A DNA stretch of 64,000 bases from Phyllobacterium trifolii (GCF_014192095.1 NZ_JACHXN010000007.1:62001-126000); one strand, 5' to 3'. Shown: positions 1-10,015, numbered from the stretch's first letter. Numbers and translations are program-made. Notes: generated by a model from the sequence alone, not told the origin.

Positions 1-221
1 GTGGCGATCACGGACGACCTGCCAGCCCCGCCGCGCTGAATTGCATCGGCGGAGCCCTCTAGAATAAGCCAGGCAGGCACGTTGCGGGTTCCGATCTCAT
101 AGAGGATGTCGCCTGGGCCGAAACGCCTCGGCTCGCCGCTCGCGAAGCGTCGAGCCATCCCGATTTGGAAAGTCGAAAGTGTTGGATATGCTTGCTCCCG
201 CCGAGCATCGGTGATCGCCAT
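1..221 (-). CDS. cNMP-binding FAD-dependent oxidoreductase, N-terminal part (cut by window edge)
   Basis: Reading the minus strand from the ATG at 221 gives about 73 residues that run off the window. The segment FGPGDILYEIGTRNVPAWLI has the shape of the first beta strands of a cyclic-nucleotide-binding (Crp-like) domain, and the N-terminus (MAITDARREQAYPTLSTFQI) resembles proteins that join such a domain to a thioredoxin-reductase-like flavoprotein. The flavin domain itself would lie outside the window, so that part is inference from family architecture. It could instead be a plain Crp-type regulator. Confidence 0.6.
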   Translation of the reverse strand, partial: MAITDARREQAYPTLSTFQIGMARRFASGEPRRFGPGDILYEIGTRNVPAWLILEGSADAIQRGGAGRSSVIA

Positions 222-360
222 TGTGTGAACTCCATATCGACCTATGCTCGTGCTCGTGAGCGACGGTATCCCGATCAGTTTGTCAGTCTATCCTGCGCAC
301 CACCAAAGCCTAAGGCTTGCCGCTTTCTGCCGCGGACATTTCCATGCAACCCATGGCGGG

Positions 361-1590
361 TCAAGCAGGCGCCGGCTGAGGTGCCTTCGGCAAGGTGAGC
401 GCAAAGACGAGAAGACCCAGAAGGGTCAGTCCAAAGCCCGCCCATACGGCGGAGAGTAGCCCATATCCGGCTGCGATAGTCAGGCTGCCCGCCCAGGCAC
501 CGATCGCGTTGGCGATATTGAGCGCTGCAAGGTTCAGGGCGCCCATCAACGTAGGGGCCTCCGGAGCAACGCGCGTCAGGCGCACCTGGATCGTGGGGAT
601 GGCGACCATCATGGTGACGCCGACGCCGAACAGCGCTGGCATCAGTATCCACACGTTTCCGCCACCGGCCGCCAGCACCGAAAGCACGATCAGGGCGCTG
701 CCATAGCCCACGACCAATCCTCGCGCGGGATATGAATCCGCCAGCCGTCCGCCTATCAAATTACCCGCGGTCATTCCGAGGCCGAATAGTGCCAGCGCTA
801 CCGGTATCCATGTTTGATCGAGCGTTGCAAGGTCGGTAACGAAGGGACCGATAAAGGTATAGACAGCGAAAATGCTGGCCACGCCGAGTGCCGCGACAAG
901 CATCATGGCCCAGACCGCCGGCCGGCGCAGAGATGCCAGTTCCTGCGTCACGGGTCCGCCCTGAAGCGCTTGGGTTCGAGGCACCCAGGTCCACAAGGCA
1001 ATGAACGCCAGACCGGCTACCGCGGCGACGCTGAAATAGGTGTTTCGCCAGCCAAGACTCTGGCCGAGGAAGGTCGCCAGCGGCGAGCCAATGATCGTCG
1101 CGATCGTCAGACCGGACATGACCAGTGCAAAGGCCTTGCCGGCGTGACCGGGGCCAACGATGTACGACGCAACCACGGCGCCGGCACCGAAATAGGCTCC
1201 TTGCGGCATGCCGCTGATGAAGCGGGCGAAGGCGAACGTGCCGAGATCGGTGGCGACCGCCGACAGGACGTTGCCCAGGATGAACAGGCCCATTAGGCAC
1301 AGGAGAAGGGTTCTCCGGTTGAGCCGAGCCGCCGCCAGTGTCACGAGAGGAGCTCCGATCACCACACCGAAGGCGTAGGCAGCGATCGCATTCGTTGCCG
1401 TGGGGATGTCGATTCCAAGGCTGGCGGAGAACAGCTGGAGAATCCCCATGCTCGCAAACTCAGACGTCCCGATGCAGAAGCTTCCGAGTGCCAGGGCGAA
1501 CAACGTGAGGCCCCGCTTTCGCCGCTCCGCCTCGTTCGTGCAATGCACCTTCACGGCAGCGCATTGACCACGATAGGCTTTCTCCAGCAT
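361..1590 (-). CDS. MFS drug/sugar efflux transporter (DHA1-like)
   Basis: A 409-residue protein with about twelve hydrophobic segments, the usual size for a 12-TM major facilitator. The early GTSEFASMGIL stretch and the cytoplasmic-loop segment ARLNRRTLLL fit the AraJ/YdhP-like drug-proton antiporter branch. The ATG at 1590 is preceded by an excellent ribosome site (AAAGGAGG), so the hydrophilic first ~27 residues are probably real. It would export small molecules across the inner membrane by proton antiport; the substrate cannot be read from the sequence. Confidence 0.85.
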   Translation of the reverse strand: MLEKAYRGQCAAVKVHCTNEAERRKRGLTLFALALGSFCIGTSEFASMGILQLFSASLGIDIPTATNAIAAYAFGVVIGAPLVTLAAARLNRRTLLLCLMGLFILGNVLSAVATDLGTFAFARFISGMPQGAYFGAGAVVASYIVGPGHAGKAFALVMSGLTIATIIGSPLATFLGQSLGWRNTYFSVAAVAGLAFIALWTWVPRTQALQGGPVTQELASLRRPAVWAMMLVAALGVASIFAVYTFIGPFVTDLATLDQTWIPVALALFGLGMTAGNLIGGRLADSYPARGLVVGYGSALIVLSVLAAGGGNVWILMPALFGVGVTMMVAIPTIQVRLTRVAPEAPTLMGALNLAALNIANAIGAWAGSLTIAAGYGLLSAVWAGFGLTLLGLLVFALTLPKAPQPAPA

Positions 1591-1749
1591 CCCTGCCTCC
1601 TTTCATAACGGACCGGGAGGATCGTGCCGACCGGCACGAAGTGACCCGCCCAAATGTCCAGTTGTCCGCCCAGGGCGCTATTTTATCCGGGCGGAAAGTC
1701 AAGTCCGCGACAAGTGCATGAAGTCCAGGTGTGGGCCAACCACGAGCGT

Positions 1750-2154
1750 TCATCCGGGCATGGTCTCGAATTGCGGCACATCGAGCGGAATGGCCCAGGC
1801 GAGCGGTGCTTCTCCAGCACAGAGTCTTACGCCTTCAGGATTATCCAGGCTGCCGATCGAGACGACGACCATGCCCAAATAGCTTTCCGCGTTGCTGGTG
1901 AACAGCCGCGTGCCGCAAGCGGGACAGAAATTCCGGTCCAACCCCTTTCCCGACGAAGCAGTGTAGTGGAAAGCCTTGGGTTGCCCGCTTAGGAGCGTGA
2001 AATCATCTTCAGCTAGGCCGAGAAGTGTCATCGCCTCGCCGCCCGATGCCCTTTTGCAGTCGCGGCAATGACAGACTGCGACAAAGTCAGCATCGATATC
2101 GAACCCGAATCTCACCACGCCGCATGCGCATCGGCCAGTATGTTTCTTGATCAT
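1750..2154 (-). CDS. GFA/CENP-V family zinc protein
   Basis: About 134 residues with the zinc-binding pattern of the glutathione-dependent formaldehyde-activating (GFA) fold: GRCACGVVRF near the N-terminus, CHCRDC, and FCPACGTRLF in the second half. Family members bind zinc and some bind glutathione adducts, but most have no proven substrate, so formaldehyde detoxification is only possible. The ATG at 2154 puts the first zinc motif directly after the start; an upstream in-frame GTG at 2184 would add ten residues that do not look conserved. Neither has a clear ribosome site. Confidence 0.8.
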   Translation of the reverse strand: MIKKHTGRCACGVVRFGFDIDADFVAVCHCRDCKRASGGEAMTLLGLAEDDFTLLSGQPKAFHYTASSGKGLDRNFCPACGTRLFTSNAESYLGMVVVSIGSLDNPEGVRLCAGEAPLAWAIPLDVPQFETMPG

Positions 2155-2346
2155 AGCTGCGTATTTCGATGGTGAGATGACCACCGCAATGGGGGTGCGA
2201 GGAGGCGGCGCGCTATCGCAATACGACCCCTATACGGTCTGCGCGCCGGACACTCAGGGAAACATCGCAGTGTCGACGAGGCCTCCGATACACCTAAGAC
2301 CAGTCTATCATCCGCTGATTGACAGAACCACACCATAGTCTCCTCC

Positions 2347-2976
2347 TTAGTCCGGACAGGGCTGGCCGGCGGCTCCCCAAAGAGCCATGTCTTTGACATG
2401 ATCCTCGAAGGTTCCCGGCGGGGTCGTGCGGCCAGCGCCCGGCGCCCACGCTCTCGGAATAAATCCGCTAAGCGATGCGTCGTGCCTCAAATGCTCGAGG
2501 AGACCGGCAGCGTCGCGGCCGCCATTGCGTTCGGGATCCTTCAGTTGAGCACAGATCTCGGCGCCACTCTTGCCAAACCAGATGAATTCCACCGGCGCAA
2601 GCTGCCAGTCGATGCCTGCATGCAAAGGCGCCGGTGCGGGGTCGTTCGGCGTGGTCGAAGTGACGTGACACGTCGAACATGGGATTGTCTCTGCCCCGAT
2701 GCGGCTTTCTCCTCCATGGATATTCATGCCGTGCACTCGGGGCTTGCTTTCGCCAGCCGGTGTCCAGATCGGAATAGCCTTCGCATCGACGTGACAATTG
2801 GCACAACGCGGGTGCGTCACCACCGCTTCAATTCTCTTCCAGGCCTGCAGTCCCTCGGCGCTGCTGACGCTGCCAGGCGGCAGCGTATCTTTCGCCCCGT
2901 CTTTAGCCAAAACCATTCCCATCAGGGCGAAGATTGATGAACTGGCAAACGTGAGCGCGATCAGAGTTATCCTCAT
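2347..2976 (-). CDS. dihaem cytochrome c subunit of a molybdenum hydroxylase
   Basis: A 209-residue exported protein: a hydrophobic leader (LIALTFASSSIFALMGMVLA) followed by two c-type haem sites, CANCH and CSTCH. It starts nine bases after the stop of the molybdopterin subunit, in the same direction, so it is the third gene of that operon. In related operons such a cytochrome passes electrons from the hydroxylase to the respiratory chain in the periplasm. Databases often name this protein isoquinoline 1-oxidoreductase subunit. The role is inferred from motifs and position; the substrate is unknown. Confidence 0.8.
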   Translation of the reverse strand: MRITLIALTFASSSIFALMGMVLAKDGAKDTLPPGSVSSAEGLQAWKRIEAVVTHPRCANCHVDAKAIPIWTPAGESKPRVHGMNIHGGESRIGAETIPCSTCHVTSTTPNDPAPAPLHAGIDWQLAPVEFIWFGKSGAEICAQLKDPERNGGRDAAGLLEHLRHDASLSGFIPRAWAPGAGRTTPPGTFEDHVKDMALWGAAGQPCPD

Positions 2977-2985
2977 GGCGGGCCC

Positions 2986-5244
2986 TCACACGAAATCGAT
3001 GAACTTGTTGAACGGCATCTCGCGGATACGCTTGCCGGTCGCAGCGAATATGGCGTTGGCGAGTGCGGGCGCTGCAGGTGGTACTGGCGGCTCACCAATG
3101 CCCCTGACGGTATAATCGTTTTCCAGGCCACGCACTTCGATCACCGGGCACTGATACATGCGCATGGCCTCGTGGCGGTTATAGTTGGTCTGTTGGACAG
3201 CCCCCTTGGCATAGGTGAGTTCGCAATTCATGGCGTGGCCAAGGCCCCAGACGACACCGCCCTGGACGAGATTCTCGAAGTTGACAGGATCAATAATCTT
3301 ACCGACATCAGCGGCCACCCAGACCTGGTCGATCTTGATGCCTGCGCCTGTCATAGTTACTTCGACGATCTCAGCGACAGCCGTACCAAACGACTCGACA
3401 AACGCCACACCGCGGCCTTTTCCGCTTCCAAGGGGGCCCTTCCAGTCCGCCATCTCACCAACGGTTTCCAAGAGCTTCCGGTAGATCGGAATCTTGCACA
3501 TCTCGATGCGCGCCCCGAGCGGGTCCAGCCCCGCGGCGTAAATCAACTCGTCGATGAAACTTTCGGTGAAGAATCCGTTGGCGGAAGCCCCTACGGACCG
3601 CCAGGTCGTCGAAGGTGACAGTCCTTGTACTTCGAAGCTTGTCGCCCGGTAATTAGGAATGTTGTAGTACACGTTCCAGATGCCAACCGCCAGTTGGCCA
3701 TCGGGGTCCTTCGTGGGCGCGCCCATCCTTGCCAAGAGCTCTTTGAATGGCGCTGTTGCGGCGACCTGCAAATCGGCCGCGACTATCTTTCCATCCTTGA
3801 CACTTCCCCTACACCTGCCCATCGCAATCTGTCGGGGAATGTCCTGCAGGAAGTCTTCCTTCCGCGAGAAGATGAGCTTTACCGGTATCCCGCGCATCTG
3901 GTTCGCGATCTCGGCAAGCGCTCTGATATTCTCGAATTCGAGGCGATGCCCGAAGCTCCCACCCATCCACTCGTTATGAAAGGTCACTTGTTCTGGCTTC
4001 ATACCGATCGCTGTGGCAGCGATGTACTGCACGGATTGTGGCGTTTGATGTCCGACCCAGATTTCCATTCCCTTGCCGGTAACGATGCCGATGCCGTTGA
4101 GCGGCTCCAACGGTTGATGCCCCACATAGGGTGCGCGATATTCCGCCTCGACCAGCGTCCCATCTTTCAATCCAGCGTCGATCTTGCCGTCGTTGCGCCA
4201 CTCCTTACCGAGGAATTGTGGAGCAAAGGAAGAGGCCACGACGTTCCAGTGGTCAGCCTGCTCGGCCGGATATATGCTCGGCTCCCATACACAGTCCACC
4301 ACCTCGGCCGCTTGCATCGCGTACCAGCTGTTTGTCGCAATCACGGCGATACCATTCGATATCTTGAGGATGGTCTGGACGCCCGGCATCGACTGAGCTT
4401 TGCTGGCGTCGTATGACTTGATCGGCTGCCCCTTGTTGGGGTTCAGCTTGACGGCGGCGTAAACCATGCCGTCCATCGTCCTGTCGATACCGAACTTCAT
4501 TTCGCCGGTGACTTTCGATCGGATATCGAGTCGCTCCATCGGCTTGCCAATAAATCGCCATTGTGATGGTTCGCGGAGCTTGGCGACCGCAACCGGCGTA
4601 ATCTTCGCCGCATCGGCCGAAAGGGCGACGTACGGAATTTTCGTCCCGTCGGGCAGGATCACGCTTCCGGCCTCTGTACGCAAGTCAGCGGCCGCGAGTC
4701 CGCTCCGCTTGGCTGCAGCCGCCTTGAGCGTTTCCCGGGCGATCGCGCCGGCCATGCGCAGCTTTTCGAAGGTATCGGGAATCGCACTGGAGCCGCCGGT
4801 CATCTGCAGGCCGGCCTTCCTGAGCCATTCCAGCGCTGCCGCGCGAGCCTTTTCGGCTTCGGGGCTTTGGTCTGCCGCCATGAACGGCGCAAGTTCGTGG
4901 GCAAAGCCGGTATTGAAATAGACGGGACTGGGTCCGGCAAAGTGAATTTCAAATTGGCCCGGCTCGAGGTCCAACTCCTCGGCGATCATGAGCGCCTGGA
5001 TAGAACCGACGCCCTGGCCCTTGTCGGCATGCTGGGCAATCAGGGTGATTTTTTCTGGACTGATTTCGACCCAAGGATTGAACGTAACCGAATTCGGACC
5101 GAGGTCCGCCGTCAACGGATTCGGCGCGACAGCGGAAGAAAGTGCCGGTTGCGCCTGACCATACTGCCCGAACGCCACACCTCCGGCGATCGCGACGGAG
5201 CCGAAAACGAAGGCACGGCGCGAGAGACCCGGTTTCTCGCCCAT
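2986..5244 (-). CDS. xanthine-dehydrogenase-family molybdopterin subunit (isoquinoline 1-oxidoreductase beta type)
   Basis: About 752 residues. The N-terminus LSRRAFVFGSVAIAGG is a Tat-type signal with the twin arginine, so the folded cofactor-loaded enzyme is exported. The body carries large-subunit features of the two-subunit, FAD-less aldehyde/isoquinoline oxidoreductases: GGSFGHRLEFENIRAL, WRSVGASANGFFTESFIDEL and the C-terminal VRGIGEPPVPPAAPALANAI with the conserved glutamate. The ATG at 5244 has a GGAGGG site and sits directly behind the 2Fe-2S subunit, which is why it is preferred to the longer frame from 5352. It would hydroxylate an aldehyde or N-heterocycle in the periplasm; the actual substrate is unknown. 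Confidence 0.88.
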   Translation of the reverse strand: MGEKPGLSRRAFVFGSVAIAGGVAFGQYGQAQPALSSAVAPNPLTADLGPNSVTFNPWVEISPEKITLIAQHADKGQGVGSIQALMIAEELDLEPGQFEIHFAGPSPVYFNTGFAHELAPFMAADQSPEAEKARAAALEWLRKAGLQMTGGSSAIPDTFEKLRMAGAIARETLKAAAAKRSGLAAADLRTEAGSVILPDGTKIPYVALSADAAKITPVAVAKLREPSQWRFIGKPMERLDIRSKVTGEMKFGIDRTMDGMVYAAVKLNPNKGQPIKSYDASKAQSMPGVQTILKISNGIAVIATNSWYAMQAAEVVDCVWEPSIYPAEQADHWNVVASSFAPQFLGKEWRNDGKIDAGLKDGTLVEAEYRAPYVGHQPLEPLNGIGIVTGKGMEIWVGHQTPQSVQYIAATAIGMKPEQVTFHNEWMGGSFGHRLEFENIRALAEIANQMRGIPVKLIFSRKEDFLQDIPRQIAMGRCRGSVKDGKIVAADLQVAATAPFKELLARMGAPTKDPDGQLAVGIWNVYYNIPNYRATSFEVQGLSPSTTWRSVGASANGFFTESFIDELIYAAGLDPLGARIEMCKIPIYRKLLETVGEMADWKGPLGSGKGRGVAFVESFGTAVAEIVEVTMTGAGIKIDQVWVAADVGKIIDPVNFENLVQGGVVWGLGHAMNCELTYAKGAVQQTNYNRHEAMRMYQCPVIEVRGLENDYTVRGIGEPPVPPAAPALANAIFAATGKRIREMPFNKFIDFV

Positions 5245-5245
5245 C

Positions 5246-5707
5246 TCAATTCCCTCCAATCTTCTCAGCGGCTGTGTGGATCGCGGCACGAATACGTTCA
5301 TACGTTCCACATCGGCAGAGATTTCCCGACATGACCTCGTTGATGTCCTCATCAGTGGGTTTGGGATTTGATTTCAGCAGCGAGATCGCCTGCATAATTT
5401 GGCCGGTCTGACAGTAGCCGCACTGCGGTACCTGATGTTCGATCCAGGCTTCCTGCACGGGGTGCAGCTTGCCATTGCCCACGGCTTCAATCGTGATTAT
5501 CGCCTTGCCCGCAATATCAGCCATACGTGCCTGACAAGAGCGCACGGCTGCTCCATCGACTTGCACCGTACACGCGCCGCATTGTGCTATTCCGCAACCA
5601 TACTTAGGACTTGTTATGCCAAGCTCATCGCGCAAAACCCAGAGCAAAGGCATCTCGGGAACCACGTCTACTTGATGCTTAACGCCATTTACCGTGATAT
5701 CAAACAT
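5246..5707 (-). CDS. 2Fe-2S subunit of molybdenum hydroxylase (isoquinoline 1-oxidoreductase alpha type)
   Basis: 153 residues with both clusters of the family: the plant-ferredoxin-like N-terminal cluster ([14 protein letters not shown] followed by a cysteine in RSCQA) and the helical C-terminal cluster (QCGYCQTGQ and GNLCRCGTY). It is the first gene of a tight operon with the Mo subunit and the cytochrome c. Electrons from the Mo centre would pass through these two clusters to the cytochrome. A GGGGAAGG site lies before the ATG at 5707. Confidence 0.9.
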   Translation of the reverse strand: MFDITVNGVKHQVDVVPEMPLLWVLRDELGITSPKYGCGIAQCGACTVQVDGAAVRSCQARMADIAGKAIITIEAVGNGKLHPVQEAWIEHQVPQCGYCQTGQIMQAISLLKSNPKPTDEDINEVMSGNLCRCGTYERIRAAIHTAAEKIGGN

Positions 5708-6132
5708 GGCAAGCCTTCCCCAATTCTCCAGGACCTAGCTATTGCGTGCAACCGTACTCGAGACTTCCGAAGCTGCAAGGACAGTTGGCCAGAATTTACC
5801 TCTTTTAACCGGTGGTTGGACATCGACAACGGCCAACGTGGGGCCCGATTCTTCGTTTAGATCTTGGCCGGCGAGGTGTTCTGCGAACGCCATGATGAGC
5901 AGGAAAGGCTGCGCTTGGTAAAATTTCGACTGCGGGTTTATACTTTTCAAGGCTGCTGTTCGTAACGAACGCTGTTTGCAGTCGAGGCAATGACAGCGAC
6001 AGGGTCGGGCTTGGTGTTGCGTCAGAAACCTAAACGCACGGCATGAGCAGTGTGCCGAACGCCTATTGACGATGGCTATCTAACGCGACAGTGGAATAGC
6101 GATGCGCGGCGCTTTCATCCCCGATGTCTCGT
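5708..6132. other. intergenic region without a recognisable gene
   Basis: This stretch lies upstream of the molybdenum hydroxylase operon and behind the GlcG-like gene, so it should carry the operon promoter. No convincing reading frame or hairpin was found; the short minus-strand frames here have no protein-like features. Confidence 0.4.
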
Positions 6133-6561
6133 TCAGGCGTTGCTTGAATTGAGAGCCGCGATTGCCGCCTCAGCGACCGAAATATCTTGTTCGACCGTTC
6201 CGGCGCTCGCGCCCACCGCACCAATGATTTCACCGTCGATGCGCACCGGAACTCCGCCGCCGAAGATGATGACCCGCCCGCCATTGCTTTGCTCGATGCC
6301 AAACAGCGGCGCACCGGGCTGCGCCAGTTCGCTCAGATAAGCGGTGGTCTTATCGAATAAACGGGCCGTCACTGCCTTGCCGATGGCAAGATCAATGCTT
6401 CCGATGAGGGCGCCGTCCTGACGCGCAAACGCCACGAGCGCGCCACCCTCATCGACGACGGCAATGTTGTACGCAACGCCGAAGCTTGCTGCTCTGGCTT
6501 CACCCGCCTGCAGCATCCGCTTCGCATCAGAGAGGGTGAGGGTGGTGCGAGAACAAGGCAT
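6133..6561 (-). CDS. GlcG/HbpS family heme-binding-like protein
   Basis: 142 residues covering the whole GlcG/HbpS (DUF336) domain: TLTLSDAKRML at the start, VVDEGGALVAFARQDGA in the middle and the glycine-rich GRVIIFGGGVPVRIDGEIIGAVG loop near the end. Relatives bind haem or cobalamin or accompany oxidoreductases, and no enzymatic reaction is known for most. Start at 6561 is supported by GAGGAAAA. It lies alone, divergent from the large regulator at 7160, which might control it. Confidence 0.85.
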   Translation of the reverse strand: MPCSRTTLTLSDAKRMLQAGEARAASFGVAYNIAVVDEGGALVAFARQDGALIGSIDLAIGKAVTARLFDKTTAYLSELAQPGAPLFGIEQSNGGRVIIFGGGVPVRIDGEIIGAVGASAGTVEQDISVAEAAIAALNSSNA

Positions 6562-7159
6562 CGTTTTTCCTCGGCTTAGGCTACCGTTTTGGCGACTGAA
6601 TCAAGTTCTTGCGGCATGCTCGTTGCAAGCCTCTCAAGTTGTTATCGTCCAGGCAACCACGGTCCGAGTAGCAGCCGAACGGTCATCGCGATTGTCCCGT
6701 ATGCAAAGCAACGGTGCGTGTGAAGCACATTACAACCGAACGAGCCAAATTGGGGGTAAAAAAAGGTAATTCTGGTAGGGCAGGTTTGCAAACTGGGCTT
6801 TCTCTGGGTAGTTTAACAGCAGGGAGGACCAGCGCTCCGGTCGCGCATTGCTGCTTCACTACGACGCTTCGATTGGTATCCCGCGCGGGACCCCCTCCTG
6901 CATGCCTTTGCTTCAGAGGCCGTGGCATCTCGTTCAGCAAAAACGAACTCATCCCCGTCGCCCGGCCGAATACATTCGTCCGCAACACCAATCCAAAGGC
7001 CAATGGCGCCGCGTCCGCACGATGCTATACGCGAGCGGATAAAGAGGTTAAATTGGCTGGTACGCCATAGCTCACCTAGCCGAGCCTGGAGTGCGTTCTG
7101 GCAGATGCGGGAGTCGCTACTCGGAACAGCGTGTTCATTACGGAGCCATTCGGGGGTGC
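6562..7159. other. divergent intergenic region, mostly unexplained
   Basis: About 600 bases between divergent genes. A perfect 12-base palindrome (TCCCGCGCGGGA) lies at 6879-6890. A minus-strand frame over 6683-7003 reads as a proline/arginine-rich, non-globular peptide and is not accepted as a gene. The promoter of the large regulator should be at the right end. The right 70 bases can also be read as an N-terminal extension of that regulator from 7091. Confidence 0.35.
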
Positions 7160-10015
7160 ATGGAACGATCCGGCAAACTAGACGGTAAGACATATTGCTT
7201 CGGGGACTATCGGTTCATTCCAGACCGACAACTGTTGATGCTTGGCGACAAACCGCTGCGGGTGGGAGCCCGGGCTCTCGATCTGCTTCACCTGCTCCTT
7301 ATCCACGCGGGGGAAGTCGTCGGCAAGGATCGGCTGATGAGCTTCGTCTGGCCCGACACCTTCGTGCATGAAAGCAATCTGAAGGTCAACATCGCCGCCT
7401 TGCGCCGTGCTCTTCGGCAAGAAGCGTCAGGACTGTCGTGCGTCGCCACGGTAAGCGGCCGCGGCTATCGCTTTGTCGCGCCGCTGCGTGTCTATGGAGG
7501 AGATCACTCGCCGACTGCTTTCGAACCTGGCAAGGCGGTAGCGAGAGAACTGCCGAACATTGCGCCGATCATTGGTCGCGATCAAGTAATCACCGCGCTC
7601 GAAGCCAAGCTTGCGACGGAAAAATTAGTGACTGTTGTCGGCCCGGCCGGCGTCGGCAAGACGACCGTCGCATTGGCCACAGCGAGCCACCTTCTGAAAC
7701 GCTATGGCGATGGTGTTTGCTTCGTAGATCTTGCCACCATCGGTGACCCACAGCTTGTAGCCGCGACGATTGCGGCTTCGCTGGGCGTCAGCGGCAAATG
7801 GACCAATGTGCTTGCCGGCATCGTCGAAACATTGCGGGATTGCGAAATGCTGCTCGTGCTCGACAATTGCGAGCATGTTCTTAGCACGGCCTCCGCCATC
7901 GCGGAGCATCTGAGGCTGGCGGTTCCCGGCATCCACATCATTGCGACGAGCCGGGAACCGCTCCGCTCGCGGTCCGAGAATGTCTATCGCTTGTCTCCGC
8001 TCCCATATCCGGACGAGAACGGTGGCACCAACCGAAAGGAGGCCCTGGCTTTTGCTGCCGTCGAGCTCTTTGTCAGGACGGCACACGAGGCGTGTGGCTA
8101 CGTGTTAGATGACATGGATGCGCCTAAGGTGGCGACCATTTGCCGACGTCTCGACGGCATCGCGCTTGCGATCGAACTCGCCGCGTCGAGGCTGGCGACT
8201 ATGGATCTGGCAACCTTGCTCGGTCTTCTCGAACGCAGCTTTGAGCCGCTCAACGCGGGATCTCGCGAAACTCTACCGCGCCACCAGACCCTTCTTGCGA
8301 CCCTGGATTGGAGCTACCAACTCCTCTCCACGGATGAGGCTCGGCTCCTGCGGTTGCTTTCGGTTTTTTCCGCAAGCTTCTTTCTATCCGATGTGATCGG
8401 CGTCGCCGGCCGCATGGGCGGAAGCATCGATGAGATAGCGGCGTGCACTGAAAGCCTCGCCGCGAAATCGCTCCTGTCGGTCGCGTACGATGCCGGCGCG
8501 CTACGCTATCGCCTCCTCGACAGTACTCGCAGCTTTGCGGCCGAGCGGCTAAACAGGAGTGGAGAAGCCGTCGACGCTCAATCCAACCTTGCGCGCCATC
8601 TTCTACGAGTGTTCGAGCAAGCCGAGATGGAGTGGCAATGGCAGCCGAGGAACCAATGGACCGCCACTTACGAACCGCGCGTTAACGACTTGCTCAACGC
8701 GATCGATTGGACTTTGGGCGATGGCGCCGATCCCGAGGTCGGCGTGCGTCTTACCAGCGCTGCAATTCCGCTTTGGGACGAGTTGTCGACCGTCGCTGAA
8801 AGTCGCCGGCGCGTAGAACGGGCACTGCAATCAGTCGAAGCCCTGTCGCGATGCGAACCCGCTGTCAAAATGAAACTGATCGCGTCCTACGCCTCGGGCC
8901 TCAATTTCTCCGACCATTTCGGTCCCGAAGCCGACGCGGCGTGGATAGAGGCCAGCCAATTGGCGCGCGAGATCGGCAACGTTGATTACCAGCTACGTAC
9001 CTTGTGGGGACTTGGCATACTGCAAAGCTTCACCGGACGGCACAGGCAGGCAATTATGACGCTCAGGCAGTTCGCTCAGCTCGCCGATCAGGAAAATGAA
9101 AGGGCGGTCATAGCGGAGGGAGAGCGGGTGAGGCTGATGGCCGCCTTTTACTGCGGCGATGTCCGGTTTGCCTGCGATGACCTGAGGAGACTCGTGCGCG
9201 AGCATGCGATCACCGCGAAGCGATCGGGCGTCGCCCGATTCCAGATGGACCGGTACGTATCGATCCGGGTGGCTTTGGCGGTGGCGGCCTGGGTGTCCGG
9301 CGATCGAAGCGAGGCGACGACGGCGCTGCAAGATGCACTCGACCACAGCCTCGCGCTCGATCACTTGGTTTCACATTCCAACGCCCTTGCACAGGCGGCC
9401 CTGCCTCTGGCGCTCTGGTCCGGCGAGACCGAAACTGCGCGCCGACATGTTGCGTTGCTGGCGCGCAATCTTGCCTTGCGCGATATCGCCATCTGGCGAC
9501 CCGTCTGTCATTTTTACGAGGGCGCCGTGAGGAGCATGGACGGCGAAGGCGAGGGTGTCGACGCGATGCAACTGGCGATAGGGCAACTCGTTGCCAACAA
9601 TTTCCTCGTCCGGGTGCCTGTCTATCTCGCCATGCTCGCGGAAGCCGCATTGCGTCATAAACGTATCGCGCTCGCCCGTGACAGCCTGAGCGCTGCCTTC
9701 GACCGTGCCGACCGCCAAGGCGAATACTGGTCCCAGCCGGAACTGCAGCGGGTGCGCGGGCTGCTGCAGTGGCGGGATGGCGACTTGTCGGGCGCGTCGG
9801 AAACGCTGCTGCTGGCGACGGAGACTGCAAGAGAAAGCGGTGCGCTTTTCTTCCGGCTGCGGGCCTCGACGGCTCTGGCGGAACTGTGGGCGGAAACCGA
9901 CCGGCACGTGGCAGCAGCTGATCTGCTGTCGCCCATCTGCGCCGAATTCGATAACGTACCGCCCTGTGCGAATGTAGCGAAGGCACGTCACCTGCTCGAG
10001 ACTCTCAGGCGATAG
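7160..10015 (+). CDS. winged-helix/AAA-ATPase transcriptional regulator (AfsR/SARP-like, large)
   Basis: 951 residues from the ATG at 7160. Residues ~10-108 form an OmpR-type winged helix (VGARALDLLHLLL, NIAALRRALR, VSGRGYRFVAPL). An NB-ARC-like ATPase follows, with Walker A GPAGVGKTT at about 161-169 and Walker B MLLVLDNCEH near 229. The long C-terminal part is helical and TPR-like. Such proteins act as ATP-dependent transcription switches sensing an unknown ligand. The start at 7160 has GGGGG nearby and begins just before the winged helix; the longer frame from 7091 adds residues that look non-conserved. The target is not shown; the divergent GlcG-like gene is one candidate. Confidence 0.85.
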   Translation: MERSGKLDGKTYCFGDYRFIPDRQLLMLGDKPLRVGARALDLLHLLLIHAGEVVGKDRLMSFVWPDTFVHESNLKVNIAALRRALRQEASGLSCVATVSGRGYRFVAPLRVYGGDHSPTAFEPGKAVARELPNIAPIIGRDQVITALEAKLATEKLVTVVGPAGVGKTTVALATASHLLKRYGDGVCFVDLATIGDPQLVAATIAASLGVSGKWTNVLAGIVETLRDCEMLLVLDNCEHVLSTASAIAEHLRLAVPGIHIIATSREPLRSRSENVYRLSPLPYPDENGGTNRKEALAFAAVELFVRTAHEACGYVLDDMDAPKVATICRRLDGIALAIELAASRLATMDLATLLGLLERSFEPLNAGSRETLPRHQTLLATLDWSYQLLSTDEARLLRLLSVFSASFFLSDVIGVAGRMGGSIDEIAACTESLAAKSLLSVAYDAGALRYRLLDSTRSFAAERLNRSGEAVDAQSNLARHLLRVFEQAEMEWQWQPRNQWTATYEPRVNDLLNAIDWTLGDGADPEVGVRLTSAAIPLWDELSTVAESRRRVERALQSVEALSRCEPAVKMKLIASYASGLNFSDHFGPEADAAWIEASQLAREIGNVDYQLRTLWGLGILQSFTGRHRQAIMTLRQFAQLADQENERAVIAEGERVRLMAAFYCGDVRFACDDLRRLVREHAITAKRSGVARFQMDRYVSIRVALAVAAWVSGDRSEATTALQDALDHSLALDHLVSHSNALAQAALPLALWSGETETARRHVALLARNLALRDIAIWRPVCHFYEGAVRSMDGEGEGVDAMQLAIGQLVANNFLVRVPVYLAMLAEAALRHKRIALARDSLSAAFDRADRQGEYWSQPELQRVRGLLQWRDGDLSGASETLLLATETARESGALFFRLRASTALAELWAETDRHVAAADLLSPICAEFDNVPPCANVAKARHLLETLRR

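Noticed and set aside
3625-4416. 263-codon plus-strand frame opposite the molybdenum hydroxylase gene
   Set aside because: Shadow of a well-supported gene with intact motifs on the other strand.
6683-7003. Minus-strand 106-codon frame rich in Pro, Arg and Val upstream of the large regulator
   Set aside because: No ribosome site, no motif and atypical composition; it overlaps the likely promoter region of two divergent genes. Could be the shadow of a structured RNA, but that was not shown.
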